Shown in pieces: positions 53,282-62,934 of a stretch of DNA of 64,000 bases (its first letter is position 1; each line of letters begins with the position of its first letter). This stretch comes from Sphingobacteriaceae bacterium (GTDB lineage Bacteria > Bacteroidota > Bacteroidia > UBA7662), in the NCBI GenBank assembly GCA_013824115.1, contig PNNG01000005.1, positions 67,075 to 131,074 on the forward strand, in the 5' to 3' direction. The position numbers and the translations under genes are program-made. Below the pieces are notes generated by a model. It saw only the letters and a program-made list of their open reading frames with translations, was not told where the DNA came from and did not search any database.

Positions 53282-55624
53282 GTGAAAACGTGCTTTTTCT
53301 TTTTGTTTTGGCTGTTGGCGTTCGAAACGCAAGCTCAAATCGTTATTCAAGGGCGCTTAACCGATGGCAAACAGCCATTGGCCGGGGCACACATCCGCGC
53401 CTTGCAGGACGATGCAGGAAGCATCAGTGCCAGCGATGGCAGCTTCTCTATCACCACCGAACGGCTGCCAGTGCGGTTGCGCATCAGCTATTTGGGTTTT
53501 CAAAGCCTCGACACGCTCGTAGAAACCAACCACCTTCACTATCAGTTGGTGCTAAAAGCCGATAAGCTTGGCTTATCGCAGGTAGTGGTAAGTGCCAGCA
53601 GGGTAGAAACCGATCGCCGCGAGGCCACTGTTGCCGTGCAAGTGCTTCCAGCTGCCCAAATGCGGCAATTGCAGGCCCCAGCCCTTACCGAAGGCTTGCC
53701 CTTTGGTGCCGGTATCCGTACCGAAAATAATTGCCAGAGCTGCGGCTTTACTTCGGTGCGACTGAACGGCTTGCCCGGCGCCTACACCCAATTGCTGCTC
53801 GATGGAAGGCCGGTTTTCAGTGCCCTGAACGGGGTATACGGCCTCGACCAATTGCCTACAGCCATGATTGGCCGTTTGGAAGTGGTACGCGGCGGTGGCT
53901 CGGTGCTCTACGGCGGCAATGCCATTGCGGGCACCGTAAACCTCATCACCCGCGAACCGGTGGCCAATGGTTTTAGTTTGTGGCAACAAAACGGACTCAT
54001 CGGCGGCCGCAGTCTCGAAAGCAACACCCAGTTTCACCTCGATTTGGTGAGCGACGACCTCCGCTCAGGCGTAACCATTTACGGTACCCGGCGTTTTCGC
54101 GAGTGGTACGACCACAATGCCGACCAAATAAGCGACCTCACCCTGCTCAACGGGGGCAATGTGGGCGCCAACGGCTTCCACCGCTTCAGCAAAAGGCTTC
54201 ACTGGAAAGGACATGTGTATGGCATGCAGGAATTCCGCCGCGGAGGCAGCGATTTCGATCTCTTGCCCCACCAATCGGCCATAGCCGAACAGCTCGAACA
54301 CCGCGTTTTTGGTTTCCGCAACGAGCTGAGTTGGTACAGCGCCGATTACCGCCACCGCCTGCAAGTGTACAACGCCAGTCAGTTTACCCGCCGCAACAGC
54401 TATTACGGCGGAGGAGGAAGGGTGCTGGCACCGGGCGACAGCCTCACCGACGACGATTTGCTGGCCCTCAACGCCTATGGCGAGGCCAACGACCGCTCGC
54501 TGGTGAGCGGTGTGAATTGGCAGTGGAACCCCAGCGACCGGCTCCAATTGGTGAGCGGCCTTGAGCATTGGCACAACCGCATTACCGATGCCATGCCCGG
54601 TTACCGCCGCCTGCTCGACCAGGAATACCGCGTTTGGGGCAGCTTTGTGCAAGCCGAATACCGGTTGAATAAGCGTTTGAAGTTGTTGGGTGGCTTGCGT
54701 TTCGACCAGGTGCGCCTGCAGGGCCGTTACGATTTGGCCAACGATGTGGTGCTGCAAGACCGCGTTTTCCCCTTGTTGTTGCCCCGCACCAGCTTGCTTT
54801 TCAGCGTCGATGACCACAATCGCCTCCGCCTGAACTGGGCCCAAGGCTACCGCGCACCGCAAGCCTTCGACGAAGATTTGCACATTGCCCTGGTGGGTGG
54901 CTCGGCCCGCTTTGTGCGCCTGGGCGACGATTTGGTGCCCGAGCGCTCCAACAGCCTCTCGCTGGCTTATGAAAATGACCATCCATTTGGAAGAACCCAA
55001 CAGCGGTTCGGTTTCGAAGCCTTTTACACCCGCCTGCAAAATCCCTTTTTGCTGCTCGATGCCGAAGTGCTGCCCGGCGGAACCCAGGTCATCAACAAGC
55101 GCAACGGCAGTGGGGCCACGGTTTTTGGCATGAACCTCACCCAGCAACTGGCATTCGATGGGGGCGCTACCCTCGAGATGGGCTTTACCGCACAACAAGC
55201 CCTGCTGAGCGAAGCCGAAGTGCTGTGGCAGAGCGCCAATGGCGATACCATCACTACCACCAACCGCATGCTCCGTACCCCCGATGTTTATGGTTATGCC
55301 ACTTACCGCCAACCGCTGGGCCAAGGCTGGACCCTGCAAAGCAGCCTGCTTTATACCGGCCGCATGTGGGTACCCCATGTGTTGGATGCCGAAACAGCCT
55401 ATACCGAGCTCAAGCGTACCCCCCATTTTGTGGATGCCGGGCTTTTCGTAGAAAGGAACTGGGTGCTTACCAAACGCATGCGCCTCGAAAGCAGCTTAGG
55501 CGTGCAAAACCTGTTCAACAGCTTCCAGCGCGATTTGGATGTGGGTCCCGCTCGCGATGCGGCCTATGTATACGGACCGCTGCGCCCCAGAACCCTGCTG
55601 CTGAGTTTGCGCTGGGTGTATTGA
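53282..55624 (+). CDS. TonB-dependent outer-membrane receptor
   Basis: 780 residues from a GTG start with signal peptide (MKTCFFFLFWLLAFETQAQ). Residues 22-95 are a carboxypeptidase-regulatory-like domain (IQGRLTDGKQPLAGAHI). The plug domain follows (LSQVVVSASRVET...LNGLPGAYTQLLLDGRP, RLEVVRGGGSVLYGGNAIAGTVNLIT in parts), then a 22-strand barrel ending in an aromatic-rich strand (LLLSLRWVY). The plug contains an unusual NCQSC pair of cysteines. Substrate is unknown. The metal-repressor-like box upstream and the multicopper oxidase downstream suggest a metal chelate. The final strand and length are normal for a complete receptor. Confidence 0.93.
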   Translation: MKTCFFFLFWLLAFETQAQIVIQGRLTDGKQPLAGAHIRALQDDAGSISASDGSFSITTERLPVRLRISYLGFQSLDTLVETNHLHYQLVLKADKLGLSQVVVSASRVETDRREATVAVQVLPAAQMRQLQAPALTEGLPFGAGIRTENNCQSCGFTSVRLNGLPGAYTQLLLDGRPVFSALNGVYGLDQLPTAMIGRLEVVRGGGSVLYGGNAIAGTVNLITREPVANGFSLWQQNGLIGGRSLESNTQFHLDLVSDDLRSGVTIYGTRRFREWYDHNADQISDLTLLNGGNVGANGFHRFSKRLHWKGHVYGMQEFRRGGSDFDLLPHQSAIAEQLEHRVFGFRNELSWYSADYRHRLQVYNASQFTRRNSYYGGGGRVLAPGDSLTDDDLLALNAYGEANDRSLVSGVNWQWNPSDRLQLVSGLEHWHNRITDAMPGYRRLLDQEYRVWGSFVQAEYRLNKRLKLLGGLRFDQVRLQGRYDLANDVVLQDRVFPLLLPRTSLLFSVDDHNRLRLNWAQGYRAPQAFDEDLHIALVGGSARFVRLGDDLVPERSNSLSLAYENDHPFGRTQQRFGFEAFYTRLQNPFLLLDAEVLPGGTQVINKRNGSGATVFGMNLTQQLAFDGGATLEMGFTAQQALLSEAEVLWQSANGDTITTTNRMLRTPDVYGYATYRQPLGQGWTLQSSLLYTGRMWVPHVLDAETAYTELKRTPHFVDAGLFVERNWVLTKRMRLESSLGVQNLFNSFQRDLDVGPARDAAYVYGPLRPRTLLLSLRWVY

Positions 55625-55675
55625 TGTGCGCTTTACTTATGTGACTTCGGTTACAAACGGATAGAAGGTGGCGAC

Positions 55676-55683
55676 TACCTTTG
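55676..55683 (+). promoter_or_regulatory. -7 box for the multicopper oxidase gene
   Basis: TACCTTTG is an exact TAnnTTTG match 18 bases before the ATG, giving the oxidase its own promoter in the 77-base gap after the TonB receptor. Confidence 0.6.
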
Positions 55684-55701
55684 TTCGTCTAACCTGTTTG
55701 T

Positions 55702-57420
55702 ATGAAGCACATTGGCGCATTGTTTTTCTTGGCATTACTCGGCTTTGTAGCACAAGCACAGCAACCGCTGCACATACCCGATACGTTGCACGGTCCGGTT
55801 TACAACCTGCAAATCAGGCACGACAGCATGGCCTTTTACCCCGGGGCCAAAACACAAACCATGGGCATCAATGGGGCTTTTTTGGCTCCTACGCTGATTT
55901 TGCAAAAGGGTCAACAGGTACGCATGGTTGTAAACAATGCGCTTAACGATACTACTACCATCCACTGGCATGGCTTGCACGTAGCTCCGCATAACGATGG
56001 GGGTCCGTATGTGACCATTTTGTCCGGAACCACCTGGTCGCCAGAGTTTACGGTACTCGATTGGGCGTCGACGTATTGGTACCATCCGCACTTGCATTAC
56101 AAAACCACCCTGCATGTAGCCAAAGGAGCCGCTGGCTTTATCATTGTGCGCGATTCGCTCGAAGCCACCCTCAACCTGCCTCGTCGCTATGGGGTAGATG
56201 ATATTCCCCTGGTCATCCAAACCCGTCAGTTCGACGCTAACAACCAAATTGTAATCAAGCAGCACCTCGATACCGCGGTGATGGTTAACGGCACACGGAA
56301 CGCCTTTGTACAGCTTCCTGCGCAGGTGGTGCGTTTACGGGTACTCAATGGCTCGCTCGAACGGGTGTACAATCTCGGACTAAGCACCAATGAAACCTTC
56401 CACATGATTGCGTCGGATGGCGGCTTGTTGGCCGCTCCCGTAGCCATGACTCGCCTTCAACTGGCGCCCGGCGAAAGGGCCGAGTTGCTGGTGAATTTAT
56501 CGGGTAAAAACGGACAAAGCCTGCAGCTCATGAATTATGGCAGTACTTTGCCCAATGCGGTTTATGGCGCTGCTCAACCGGGCATGGGACCCGGACAACA
56601 GCTACCGGGCTATAGCCAAAATCCACGCAATGGCGCCAATTATACCCTGCTGCAAATCAATGTAGGCACCCCCACCGATTTGCCGGTAACTACCATTCCC
56701 ACCACCTTGGCAGCACATCAAATTCCTACTGTTGCGCAGGCCGATACCACCCGCATTTTCACCTTTATGTCGGCCAATATGGGCCCTACGGCCATTCAAG
56801 GTCCATTCATGATCAACAATGCTCATTTCGATATGAATGTGATCAACGAAAGGGTACCTTTTGACAATACCGAGATTTGGGAATTGCGCAACCAAACCCC
56901 TATTGGTCACCCATTCCACTTGCACAACGTTCCCTTTTATGTGCTTACCGTGAATGGCGCTGCTCCTGCCACCCATTTGCGCGGCCGCAAAGACGTGATT
57001 TTTGTACCCGCCATGGGCACGGTACGTTTTATCACCCAGTTCGAAACCTTTTGGAACGATACCTTGCCCTATATGTACCACTGCCACATGCTTACCCACG
57101 AAGACGATGGCATGATGGGCGCTTTTGTGGTTACATCGCCTTTCCCTACTTCGGTACGCAGCTTGGGGTCGGAAACGCGCTTGCAGCTGTATCCCAATCC
57201 TACGCAGGGCCAATTAAACTATCGCATTGCGGGATTAAATCCATGGGAGGAGGTACAGTTGCGCATCACCGACCTGCAAGGCCGCTTGGTACAGCAATCG
57301 AGCAGTATGCCAGCCGTGGGTACATTAGATTTACAAGGAAGGGCCGAGGGACTTTACCTTGTCCATTTCCAATCGGGCAGTATTACACTTACCAGCCGCA
57401 TTTTGGTACAACAGCACTGA
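55702..57420 (+). CDS. Multicopper oxidase with T9SS sorting domain
   Basis: 572 residues with signal peptide (MKHIGALFFLALLGFVAQAQ). All four copper-binding motifs are intact: HWHGLH near residue 88, YWYHPHLH near 128, HPFHLHNVPF near 405 and YHCHMLTHEDD near 458. The three-domain laccase/CueO/FtsP-like architecture oxidises metal ions or phenolics using O2. The last 80 residues (LYPNPTQGQLNYRI...GLYLVHFQSG) are a type A sorting domain, so the enzyme goes to the cell surface or outside via T9SS instead of staying in the periplasm. Close to a TonB receptor with a metal-type operator, it may oxidise Cu(I), Fe(II) or Mn(II). Convergent with the next gene, one base apart. Confidence 0.93.
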   Translation: MKHIGALFFLALLGFVAQAQQPLHIPDTLHGPVYNLQIRHDSMAFYPGAKTQTMGINGAFLAPTLILQKGQQVRMVVNNALNDTTTIHWHGLHVAPHNDGGPYVTILSGTTWSPEFTVLDWASTYWYHPHLHYKTTLHVAKGAAGFIIVRDSLEATLNLPRRYGVDDIPLVIQTRQFDANNQIVIKQHLDTAVMVNGTRNAFVQLPAQVVRLRVLNGSLERVYNLGLSTNETFHMIASDGGLLAAPVAMTRLQLAPGERAELLVNLSGKNGQSLQLMNYGSTLPNAVYGAAQPGMGPGQQLPGYSQNPRNGANYTLLQINVGTPTDLPVTTIPTTLAAHQIPTVAQADTTRIFTFMSANMGPTAIQGPFMINNAHFDMNVINERVPFDNTEIWELRNQTPIGHPFHLHNVPFYVLTVNGAAPATHLRGRKDVIFVPAMGTVRFITQFETFWNDTLPYMYHCHMLTHEDDGMMGAFVVTSPFPTSVRSLGSETRLQLYPNPTQGQLNYRIAGLNPWEEVQLRITDLQGRLVQQSSSMPAVGTLDLQGRAEGLYLVHFQSGSITLTSRILVQQH

Positions 57421-57421
57421 T

Positions 57422-58174
57422 TTAATCGGTGAGCGGCTCGCCGTCGATGTCGATACGCACGGCCTTGCCGTTTAACCTCGCCGGTGCCTCGCCATTTTTG
57501 AATTCGCCCAGCTGCTCAAAACGGGGCTCCACTTGCATGCGCGCGGCTTGGTGGTAGAGGCCCCATTTGCCTTTGCGCTGCACCCGCGCCAGACCATCCA
57601 CAAAAGGGTGGATGCTGTCGAATTCGGCCTTCAGGTAAACATGTCCATTTTCATCGAGCAATCCGAATTTGCCCTTATTGCCAAAAATATAGTAGCCAAA
57701 GCCAGCATCGACCAGCGATTGGTGCTGGGCGGCCACCACCCACTTTAACTCGCTGTTGAGGAGTCCCCAGCGGCCCTTTTGTTTCACCATGGCACGGCCG
57801 TTTTCAAACGGACCAATCCACTCGGCTTCAAGCTTCTTCTTCCAACGGCCGCTTTCGTCGATATTGCCGATGGTATTGCCCTGAATGGCTAGCGCGCGGC
57901 CATCTACAAATACATCTATAAAATCGAATTTAACGGGAATCACTTCCAGACCAGCCAGGTTCAAAAAGCCCGTTTTTTCTTCGCGGTAAGCCCGGGCACG
58001 TCCTTTTTCAAAGGCCTCAATTTCATCGTAAATGGCGGGTACGAGGGTTTTGCCGTCTTTGGTTTTGATGCCTTTGAGGCCGTTTTCGTAAAAGAAGCTC
58101 AGTCCGTTCGGCAGATTTTGTGCCGCAGCCGTTAAGGCCAAGAAGGTGCAGATAATTAGTAAATGGTAGCGCAT
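57422..58174 (-). CDS. WG-repeat protein
   Basis: 250 residues with signal peptide (MRYHLLIICTFLALTAAAQN) and at least five WG repeats, seen as W/F-G-L-L/Y with following D/E-G-H-V and F..L/I..F..G.A.V (GRWGLLNSEL, GKFGLLDENG, GKWGLYHQAA). WG repeats form beta-propeller or solenoid surfaces for protein binding. The function is unknown. A TATTTTTA near-match to a -7 box lies about 30 bases upstream. Confidence 0.88.
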   Translation of the reverse strand: MRYHLLIICTFLALTAAAQNLPNGLSFFYENGLKGIKTKDGKTLVPAIYDEIEAFEKGRARAYREEKTGFLNLAGLEVIPVKFDFIDVFVDGRALAIQGNTIGNIDESGRWKKKLEAEWIGPFENGRAMVKQKGRWGLLNSELKWVVAAQHQSLVDAGFGYYIFGNKGKFGLLDENGHVYLKAEFDSIHPFVDGLARVQRKGKWGLYHQAARMQVEPRFEQLGEFKNGEAPARLNGKAVRIDIDGEPLTD

Positions 58175-58581
58175 AAAAACGGACCAAATGAAGCCCGACC
58201 TCGTAAAAATAGCAGATTATGCAGTTTCTGCGGTCTCGTTATTGCTTGAGGTGGTGAATCCCAGCTGTTGCTCCGCTAGGTGCTGTCATCCCGTTAAGGA
58301 ATTAGCTAATCATAACCACGTACTTTTCACACATCAACTGCCTGCTCAGTGGCACTCCTGCAAAAGGGCGCCCTCCCGGCGGAGCATGGGCAAACAGCCA
58401 TTGCGCACATGAGCCGAAATTTTTCCTTGACCACCTGCCGCACCCCCTCTTTTCCTCCCGTTCCTTCGTATTGAAACGCCCGGTTACCTGGGAGTAAAAA
58501 GAAAAGTTGGAACATCTACCCCCTATGGTGAAAAAACCTGGTGCACAGCCCCCAACCCCCACCACTCTAAACCATTTTTCT
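58175..58581. other. Divergent gap between WG-repeat and biotin carrier genes
   Basis: About 400 bases with no convincing gene. Stretches such as GCTCCGCCGGGAGGG and GTGCCACTGAGCAGG on the minus strand (about 58340-58385) recall words of the dispersed element but are too diverged to call a copy. Confidence 0.4.
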
Positions 58582-58589
58582 TAGCTTTG
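58582..58589 (+). promoter_or_regulatory. -7 box for the biotin carrier gene
   Basis: TAGCTTTG is an exact TAnnTTTG match 24 bases before the ATG at 58614. Confidence 0.6.
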
Positions 58590-58613
58590 ACAACTCATTA
58601 ATTCCTCGTCCCC

Positions 58614-59105
58614 ATGTTTGAAGTGCAACTGCAAGGCAAAAAATACCTCATCGAGCAACAAGGCAATGCCTTTACCATCAATGGCAAAGCAGTGAACCCC
58701 GACTTGGTGCGCATCGACGAACACCGCCTGCACCTACTCATCAATGGCAAGGGTTACACCATTGAACGGCAAAATGCCGACGGTGCCGACAGCCGCATTT
58801 TGGTGAACAAACAGGCCTTCGAAAGCAGCCTGCGCACCGAACTCGACCTCATGCTCGAAAAAATGGGCATCAACAGCGGGGCCGAAGGCAAAGTGAACGA
58901 ACTGAAAGCACCCATGCCCGGCTTGGTACTCCGCATAGTGGCCCAACCAGGCGATGAAGTGAAAAAAGGCGACGCCCTTTTGGTACTTGAGTCTATGAAA
59001 ATGGAGAATGTGTTGAAATCACCCGGTCCCGGCATTGTTGATAAAGTGCTGGTAACCACCGGAAATGCTGTAGAAAAAGGCCAACCGCTGGTTTTGTTCC
59101 GTTGA
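58614..59105 (+). CDS. Biotin carboxyl carrier protein of an acyl-CoA carboxylase
   Basis: 163 residues. The C-terminal 75 residues are a biotinyl domain with the attachment lysine in ESMKMEN near residue 129 and the usual hairpin APMPGLVLRIV. The N-terminal 85 residues are a beta-rich domain like that preceding the carrier domain in propionyl-CoA/methylcrotonyl-CoA carboxylase alpha chains. This stand-alone form is common in Bacteroidota, where the biotin carboxylase and carboxyltransferase subunits are encoded elsewhere. None is adjacent here. The SMKM motif (not AMKM) is tolerated in biotinylated proteins. Confidence 0.9.
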   Translation: MFEVQLQGKKYLIEQQGNAFTINGKAVNPDLVRIDEHRLHLLINGKGYTIERQNADGADSRILVNKQAFESSLRTELDLMLEKMGINSGAEGKVNELKAPMPGLVLRIVAQPGDEVKKGDALLVLESMKMENVLKSPGPGIVDKVLVTTGNAVEKGQPLVLFR

Positions 59106-59300
59106 TAACTTCTTAGACACATTGTTTCATACAAATATGTAATTGCTTAGCTTGCAGCTTCATACGGCTCGATGTTTAACCGTTGAATCCGCTGGATGTA
59201 TTACATACGCAATATTATGCCGCTTTTCAATGCCCACATCTGTTTGAAGAGTGTATAACGATAACCGGCGCTACATGCGCCGATCATAGGTTTAGTTTGG

Positions 59301-59720
59301 TCAACTGGCGCCGGGAGGCGCTTGTTGCATTTTTAGGAAGTGCTGTACAACAGGAATGTCGGCAGGCGCCCAATTTCTATCCATTAAAGCGTGCGGCGCC
59401 ACCCATTCGATGGCATCGTGCTCGAGCAAACGCAACTCGCCTCGTAGCAACCGGCAAAGAAAGGGCAACAAACGGATGTGGCGTTTGCCGTCGTCCCAAT
59501 CACTGGCGGGGAGTGCCACCCCAACCTCTATTTCTAGCCCCAATTCTTCTTTGATTTCACGAACCAACGCCGCCTCCGCACTTTCATTCGTCTCTACTTT
59601 GCCTCCGGGAAATTCCCAATATCCAGCCATTCGCATCGAAGGTCCGCGCCGCGCTACCAGCACCTTGCCTTCGTGCTCTAAAAGGGCGCATACCACAAGC
59701 AAAGGCTCAGGCTTCTCCAT
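59301..59720 (-). CDS. Nudix hydrolase, MutT-like 8-oxo-dGTP diphosphatase
   Basis: 139 residues with a complete Nudix box GGKVETNESAEAALVREIKEELGL (read in parts; GX5EX7REUXEEXGU) near residues 38-60. MutT-type length and the preceding WEFPGG suggest nucleotide sanitising (8-oxo-dGTP), though NADH or CTP pyrophosphatase relatives look alike. It overlaps the HD-domain gene by 14 bases and ends the sprF-gldJ-HD-Nudix operon. Confidence 0.9.
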   Translation of the reverse strand: MEKPEPLLVVCALLEHEGKVLVARRGPSMRMAGYWEFPGGKVETNESAEAALVREIKEELGLEIEVGVALPASDWDDGKRHIRLLPFLCRLLRGELRLLEHDAIEWVAPHALMDRNWAPADIPVVQHFLKMQQAPPGAS

Positions 59721-60357
59721 GCCACTCGGCTAAAAACTGATCCACATAGGCTTGCAAAACCGCATGCCGTCCTTCGGCCAGGCGCTTGCCGCTTTCGGTA
59801 AGCATGCCCTCCTTTAACAGCAGCAATTTTTCGTGAAAATGATTCAGCGTAGGGGCGGTGCTGCTTTTGTACGCCTCTCTATCGGCGTACTGCACGGGAG
59901 GTATGGCCGGGTCGTACAAGGTCCGGTTCCTGAAACCGCCATAATGAAAGGTGCGGGCAATGCCTATGGCGCCCATGGCATCAAGGCGGTCGGCATCGCG
60001 CACCACGGCATATTCGAGCGAGTAAAATCTGCCTTCGTTGAAGCCACCTTTGAACGATAGATGTCTGATGATGTCTACTACGTGCTTTTGACGCTCAGCA
60101 TCCAACGCAGTTTGCGCCAGGTAGGCCGCAGCCCGGGCCGGACCCAGTTCTTCATCGCCTCCATGAAATTTGGCATCGGCTATGTCATGCAAAAGAGCCG
60201 ATAGCTGTACTACCAGCATATCGGCTCTTTCGGTTTCCCCCAGCTTGCAAGCCAGGGTGTGTACACGGTGGATGTGCCACCAATCATGACCCGCTTCTGC
60301 TTCTGCCAACTGTGCTTTTACATAAGCTTCGGTGGCTGCCAGCAGTGTTTCGGTCAT
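59707..60357 (-). CDS. HD-domain phosphohydrolase (YedJ-like)
   Basis: 216 residues. Metal-binding residues are visible as H in GHDWWHIHRV near 24-30, HD in ALLHDIADAKF near 57 and D in VVRDADRLDAMGA near 122. This pattern matches the YedJ-like HD group with probable nucleotide substrates. It starts 1 base after the gldJ stop and overlaps the Nudix gene, so all three are co-translated. Coupling of housekeeping hydrolases to a gliding/T9SS lipoprotein is probably only an operon accident. Confidence 0.88.
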   Translation of the reverse strand: MTETLLAATEAYVKAQLAEAEAGHDWWHIHRVHTLACKLGETERADMLVVQLSALLHDIADAKFHGGDEELGPARAAAYLAQTALDAERQKHVVDIIRHLSFKGGFNEGRFYSLEYAVVRDADRLDAMGAIGIARTFHYGGFRNRTLYDPAIPPVQYADREAYKSSTAPTLNHFHEKLLLLKEGMLTESGKRLAEGRHAVLQAYVDQFLAEWHGEA

Positions 60358-60358
60358 C

Positions 60359-61738
60359 TTATTTTTTTCCTCCGGGACTGCCCACGCGGGTCATGGCACA
60401 ACGGAAACCAATATCATCACGGCTCATGTTCTCGTCGAGGTAACGGCGAGTACCTGGGTTTGCCCAATAAGGAAGATCTCTCCAGCTACCGCCTTTGTAC
60501 ACGCGGGTTTGGTTCGACACCAAGCTGTTGCGCTCGTTGTACATGGCCAAGCTGTCGAGGTAATCAATCACGTTCGGGTTACTGTAGCGCTTGAAATCCA
60601 ATTCGGTAGAAATGCGACCTAAGCTGTCTTTTTCCATATAGCCATCAGCATCTTTCTTAGGCAAGGTGTACACGTTACCACGATAGGTGTTGAAGTCTTC
60701 GGCATCGGTATAAGTCATAGGGCGATAAATATCGGCCACCCATTCATTTACGTTACCAGCCATGTTGTACAAGCCATAATCGTTGGCCCAATAGTACTTC
60801 ACCGGACCCGTAGGAGCGGCATTGTCGTTCAAGCGGTTGGCAACACCCATATAGTCACCACGACCGCGCTTGAGGTTGGCCTGGATTTTACCTTGGCTCT
60901 TGCCTTTCGCATAGCGAATGCCATGTCCGTTCCAAGGATAAAGGCGACGGTCGCTGATATTCTCCCGATCGGAATTGCCTATCAAACCTTGCGCGGCATA
61001 TTCCCATTCCGCTTCTGTAGGCAGGCGAAACGACGGCAACATGATTCCATCCTCCGGGCGGATGTTGCGGGTGTCGTTGTTTGGATTGAGGTCTTTGCGT
61101 GCCTTTTTTACTTCGGGCTGGTACAAACCAGCGTAATAGGCGCCGGTATTGAAGTTTTCTTCACCTACCTGGTTCGGATTGGGTTTGATGTAACCGCGGT
61201 CCACCAAAATTTGCTCGTTCACACGGTCGGTACGCCATACGCAATAATCGCTGGCCTGTTTCCAACTCACACCCACCACAGGATAATTTTGATAAGCGGG
61301 GTGGCGCAGGTAATTGTCAACCAATGGCTCGTTGAACGCAAGATCTTTGCGCCAAACCGTGGTATCGGGCAAAGCTGCATTGTAAACTTCAGGATAGGTT
61401 TCGCCAAACACACGGCCCAACCAGTACAAATACTCCAACCAGTCAACATTCGATACTTCGGTTTCATCCATATAAAACGAAGCTACCGTCACCCTGCGAG
61501 GGGTATTGTCGTAGTCGTGAGCGATATTTTGTTCGGTGGCACCCATCACAAAGGTACCGCCTTGTACGAGCACCAATCCTGGACCGGTTTCTTGTTCGGT
61601 GTATTTCGACACCTCGAAGCCGCCATTTTTGGGGTCGTTGTAGTTCCAGCCTGTTTTGCTGGATTTTTGGGAACAAGCTCCTAATAAAAAGGAGGCTCCT
61701 AAGGCTGCTACGGTAAGCGTGCGCATGTTGCTTTTCAT
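60359..61738 (-). CDS. gldJ: T9SS/gliding lipoprotein GldJ
   Basis: 459 residues. A lipoprotein signal with lipobox LLGAC puts the acylated cysteine near residue 22. The rest is a formylglycine-generating-enzyme-like (SUMF1) domain: GLVLVQGGTFVMGATE, FYMDETEVSN, LRHPAYQNYPVVGVSW, LPTEAEWEYAA, NMAGNVNEWVAD and VYKGGSWRD. GldJ and GldK share this fold. The TGWNYNDPKNGGFEV start and the closeness to porU favour GldJ, since the GldK, L, M, N genes usually lie together and are not here. GldJ is an outer-membrane lipoprotein needed for T9SS function and, where present, gliding. A 40-base gap separates it from sprF. Confidence 0.88.
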   Translation of the reverse strand: MKSNMRTLTVAALGASFLLGACSQKSSKTGWNYNDPKNGGFEVSKYTEQETGPGLVLVQGGTFVMGATEQNIAHDYDNTPRRVTVASFYMDETEVSNVDWLEYLYWLGRVFGETYPEVYNAALPDTTVWRKDLAFNEPLVDNYLRHPAYQNYPVVGVSWKQASDYCVWRTDRVNEQILVDRGYIKPNPNQVGEENFNTGAYYAGLYQPEVKKARKDLNPNNDTRNIRPEDGIMLPSFRLPTEAEWEYAAQGLIGNSDRENISDRRLYPWNGHGIRYAKGKSQGKIQANLKRGRGDYMGVANRLNDNAAPTGPVKYYWANDYGLYNMAGNVNEWVADIYRPMTYTDAEDFNTYRGNVYTLPKKDADGYMEKDSLGRISTELDFKRYSNPNVIDYLDSLAMYNERNSLVSNQTRVYKGGSWRDLPYWANPGTRRYLDENMSRDDIGFRCAMTRVGSPGGKK

Positions 61739-61778
61739 TGTGGAAGCAATTATTTATTCAAAGCCGGGGCTAAATTAA

Positions 61779-62759
61779 CTAAAAAGTAGGGCATTTTATT
61801 TTAACCATCTTGCGACGGGGAATCCTTTCTTTCGATTCGAGCTGCAGGGCAAACGAAATCTCGTGGCTTCCCAAGGCCGCTGCCCGGAGTCGCGAAGTGG
61901 TGATGTCATAGCTGTATCCCATGCGGAAAACGCCTTGTTGCAGGCCCAGCGACACAATAAAGGCATCACCCAAACGGTACCACAAGCCACCCACAATAGG
62001 GCCGCGGGTAATGTATGAGCCAATGTTCACCTGGGTGGCTGGTCCTTGAAAAATGGCAATGATATTCGGCGACAGGGTGGTGCCGGGTACGTTGCGGCTG
62101 CCGCGAACCACCTCAAAATTGGCGCCTGCATGCAAAGTGGTGCGCAAGTTCCAGGGTACTACGCCGGGAGGAATGAGCGACTGATTGGGCTGGGTAAGGT
62201 GATGCACCGCAAATCCACCGTAAAATTGATCGGAAAACAAAATGGCCCCTGCACTGAAATCGTGCATATTGGCATTGGTTACATTTTGAAAAGGCAGAAT
62301 TTCTTGGGTAGTGCCCGGTTGGATGCCGAGACGTGCATCAATTTCGTCGGGAAATACCAAGCCGTTCCAATTCAACGACCGCTGGGCAAACATATATTGA
62401 AAACCGGTTTTCAACACCAAATTGCGGTTGATGGTGAGGTTGTTCGAATACATGATGGCTACCTGGTTGTGCTGGAAATTATTGTCGCCAATTTGATCCG
62501 ACAGCACTTGAATACCAAATCCACCGCTGATGGCGCTGAAGTACTGGTCGTAAGAGGCCGCATAGGTCACAAAATTTCCGGGTAGGCTGGGCCACTGGTT
62601 CCGATAATTCAGAATGATACGCGGACCCACGCCGCTTCCAGCAAAGGCTGGATTGAGGTAAAGTGGATTGGCGTAAAACTGAGAAAAAGCAACGTCCTGC
62701 GCTCCCGACAAAGAAGCCGTGAACAACAGTAAGAGAGCGAATGATAGCTTGCGAAGCAT
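61779..62759 (-). CDS. PorP/SprF-family type IX secretion outer-membrane protein
   Basis: 326 residues, with signal peptide (MLRKLSFALLLLFTASLSGAQ) and the family opening DVAFSQFYANPLYLNPAFAGS. The remainder alternates as a beta-barrel (LVLKTGFQYMFAQ, YGGFAVHHLTQPN, FRMGYSYDITTSRL). PorP/SprF proteins are outer-membrane parts of the type IX secretion system or anchors for surface adhesins; genomes often carry many paralogues. Located between porU and gldJ, it is probably tied to core T9SS function. Confidence 0.9.
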   Translation of the reverse strand: MLRKLSFALLLLFTASLSGAQDVAFSQFYANPLYLNPAFAGSGVGPRIILNYRNQWPSLPGNFVTYAASYDQYFSAISGGFGIQVLSDQIGDNNFQHNQVAIMYSNNLTINRNLVLKTGFQYMFAQRSLNWNGLVFPDEIDARLGIQPGTTQEILPFQNVTNANMHDFSAGAILFSDQFYGGFAVHHLTQPNQSLIPPGVVPWNLRTTLHAGANFEVVRGSRNVPGTTLSPNIIAIFQGPATQVNIGSYITRGPIVGGLWYRLGDAFIVSLGLQQGVFRMGYSYDITTSRLRAAALGSHEISFALQLESKERIPRRKMVKIKCPTF

Positions 62760-62934
62760 TTTTACAGATTATCGGAAACGTAAATTTTATACTTTTTAAG
62801 TTATGAACCAATTTTCACAGCCGTATTTTTATGTTTTTGGCCGAAAAAAATGAAAAACTGGGCTTGGGTCGCTTTTGTTGATACACTAAAAGACAAAAGA
62901 TGCAGTTATTAGCAGGTTCAATTACTTTTACCTG

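Noticed and set aside
54065-55426. 453-codon minus-strand frame opposite the TonB receptor
   Set aside because: It mirrors the receptor barrel region, with a composition typical of antisense frames and no motif.
60359-61738. Assignment as GldK
   Set aside because: GldK genes normally lead a gldKLMN set, which is absent, and the N-terminal sequence and porU context fit GldJ.
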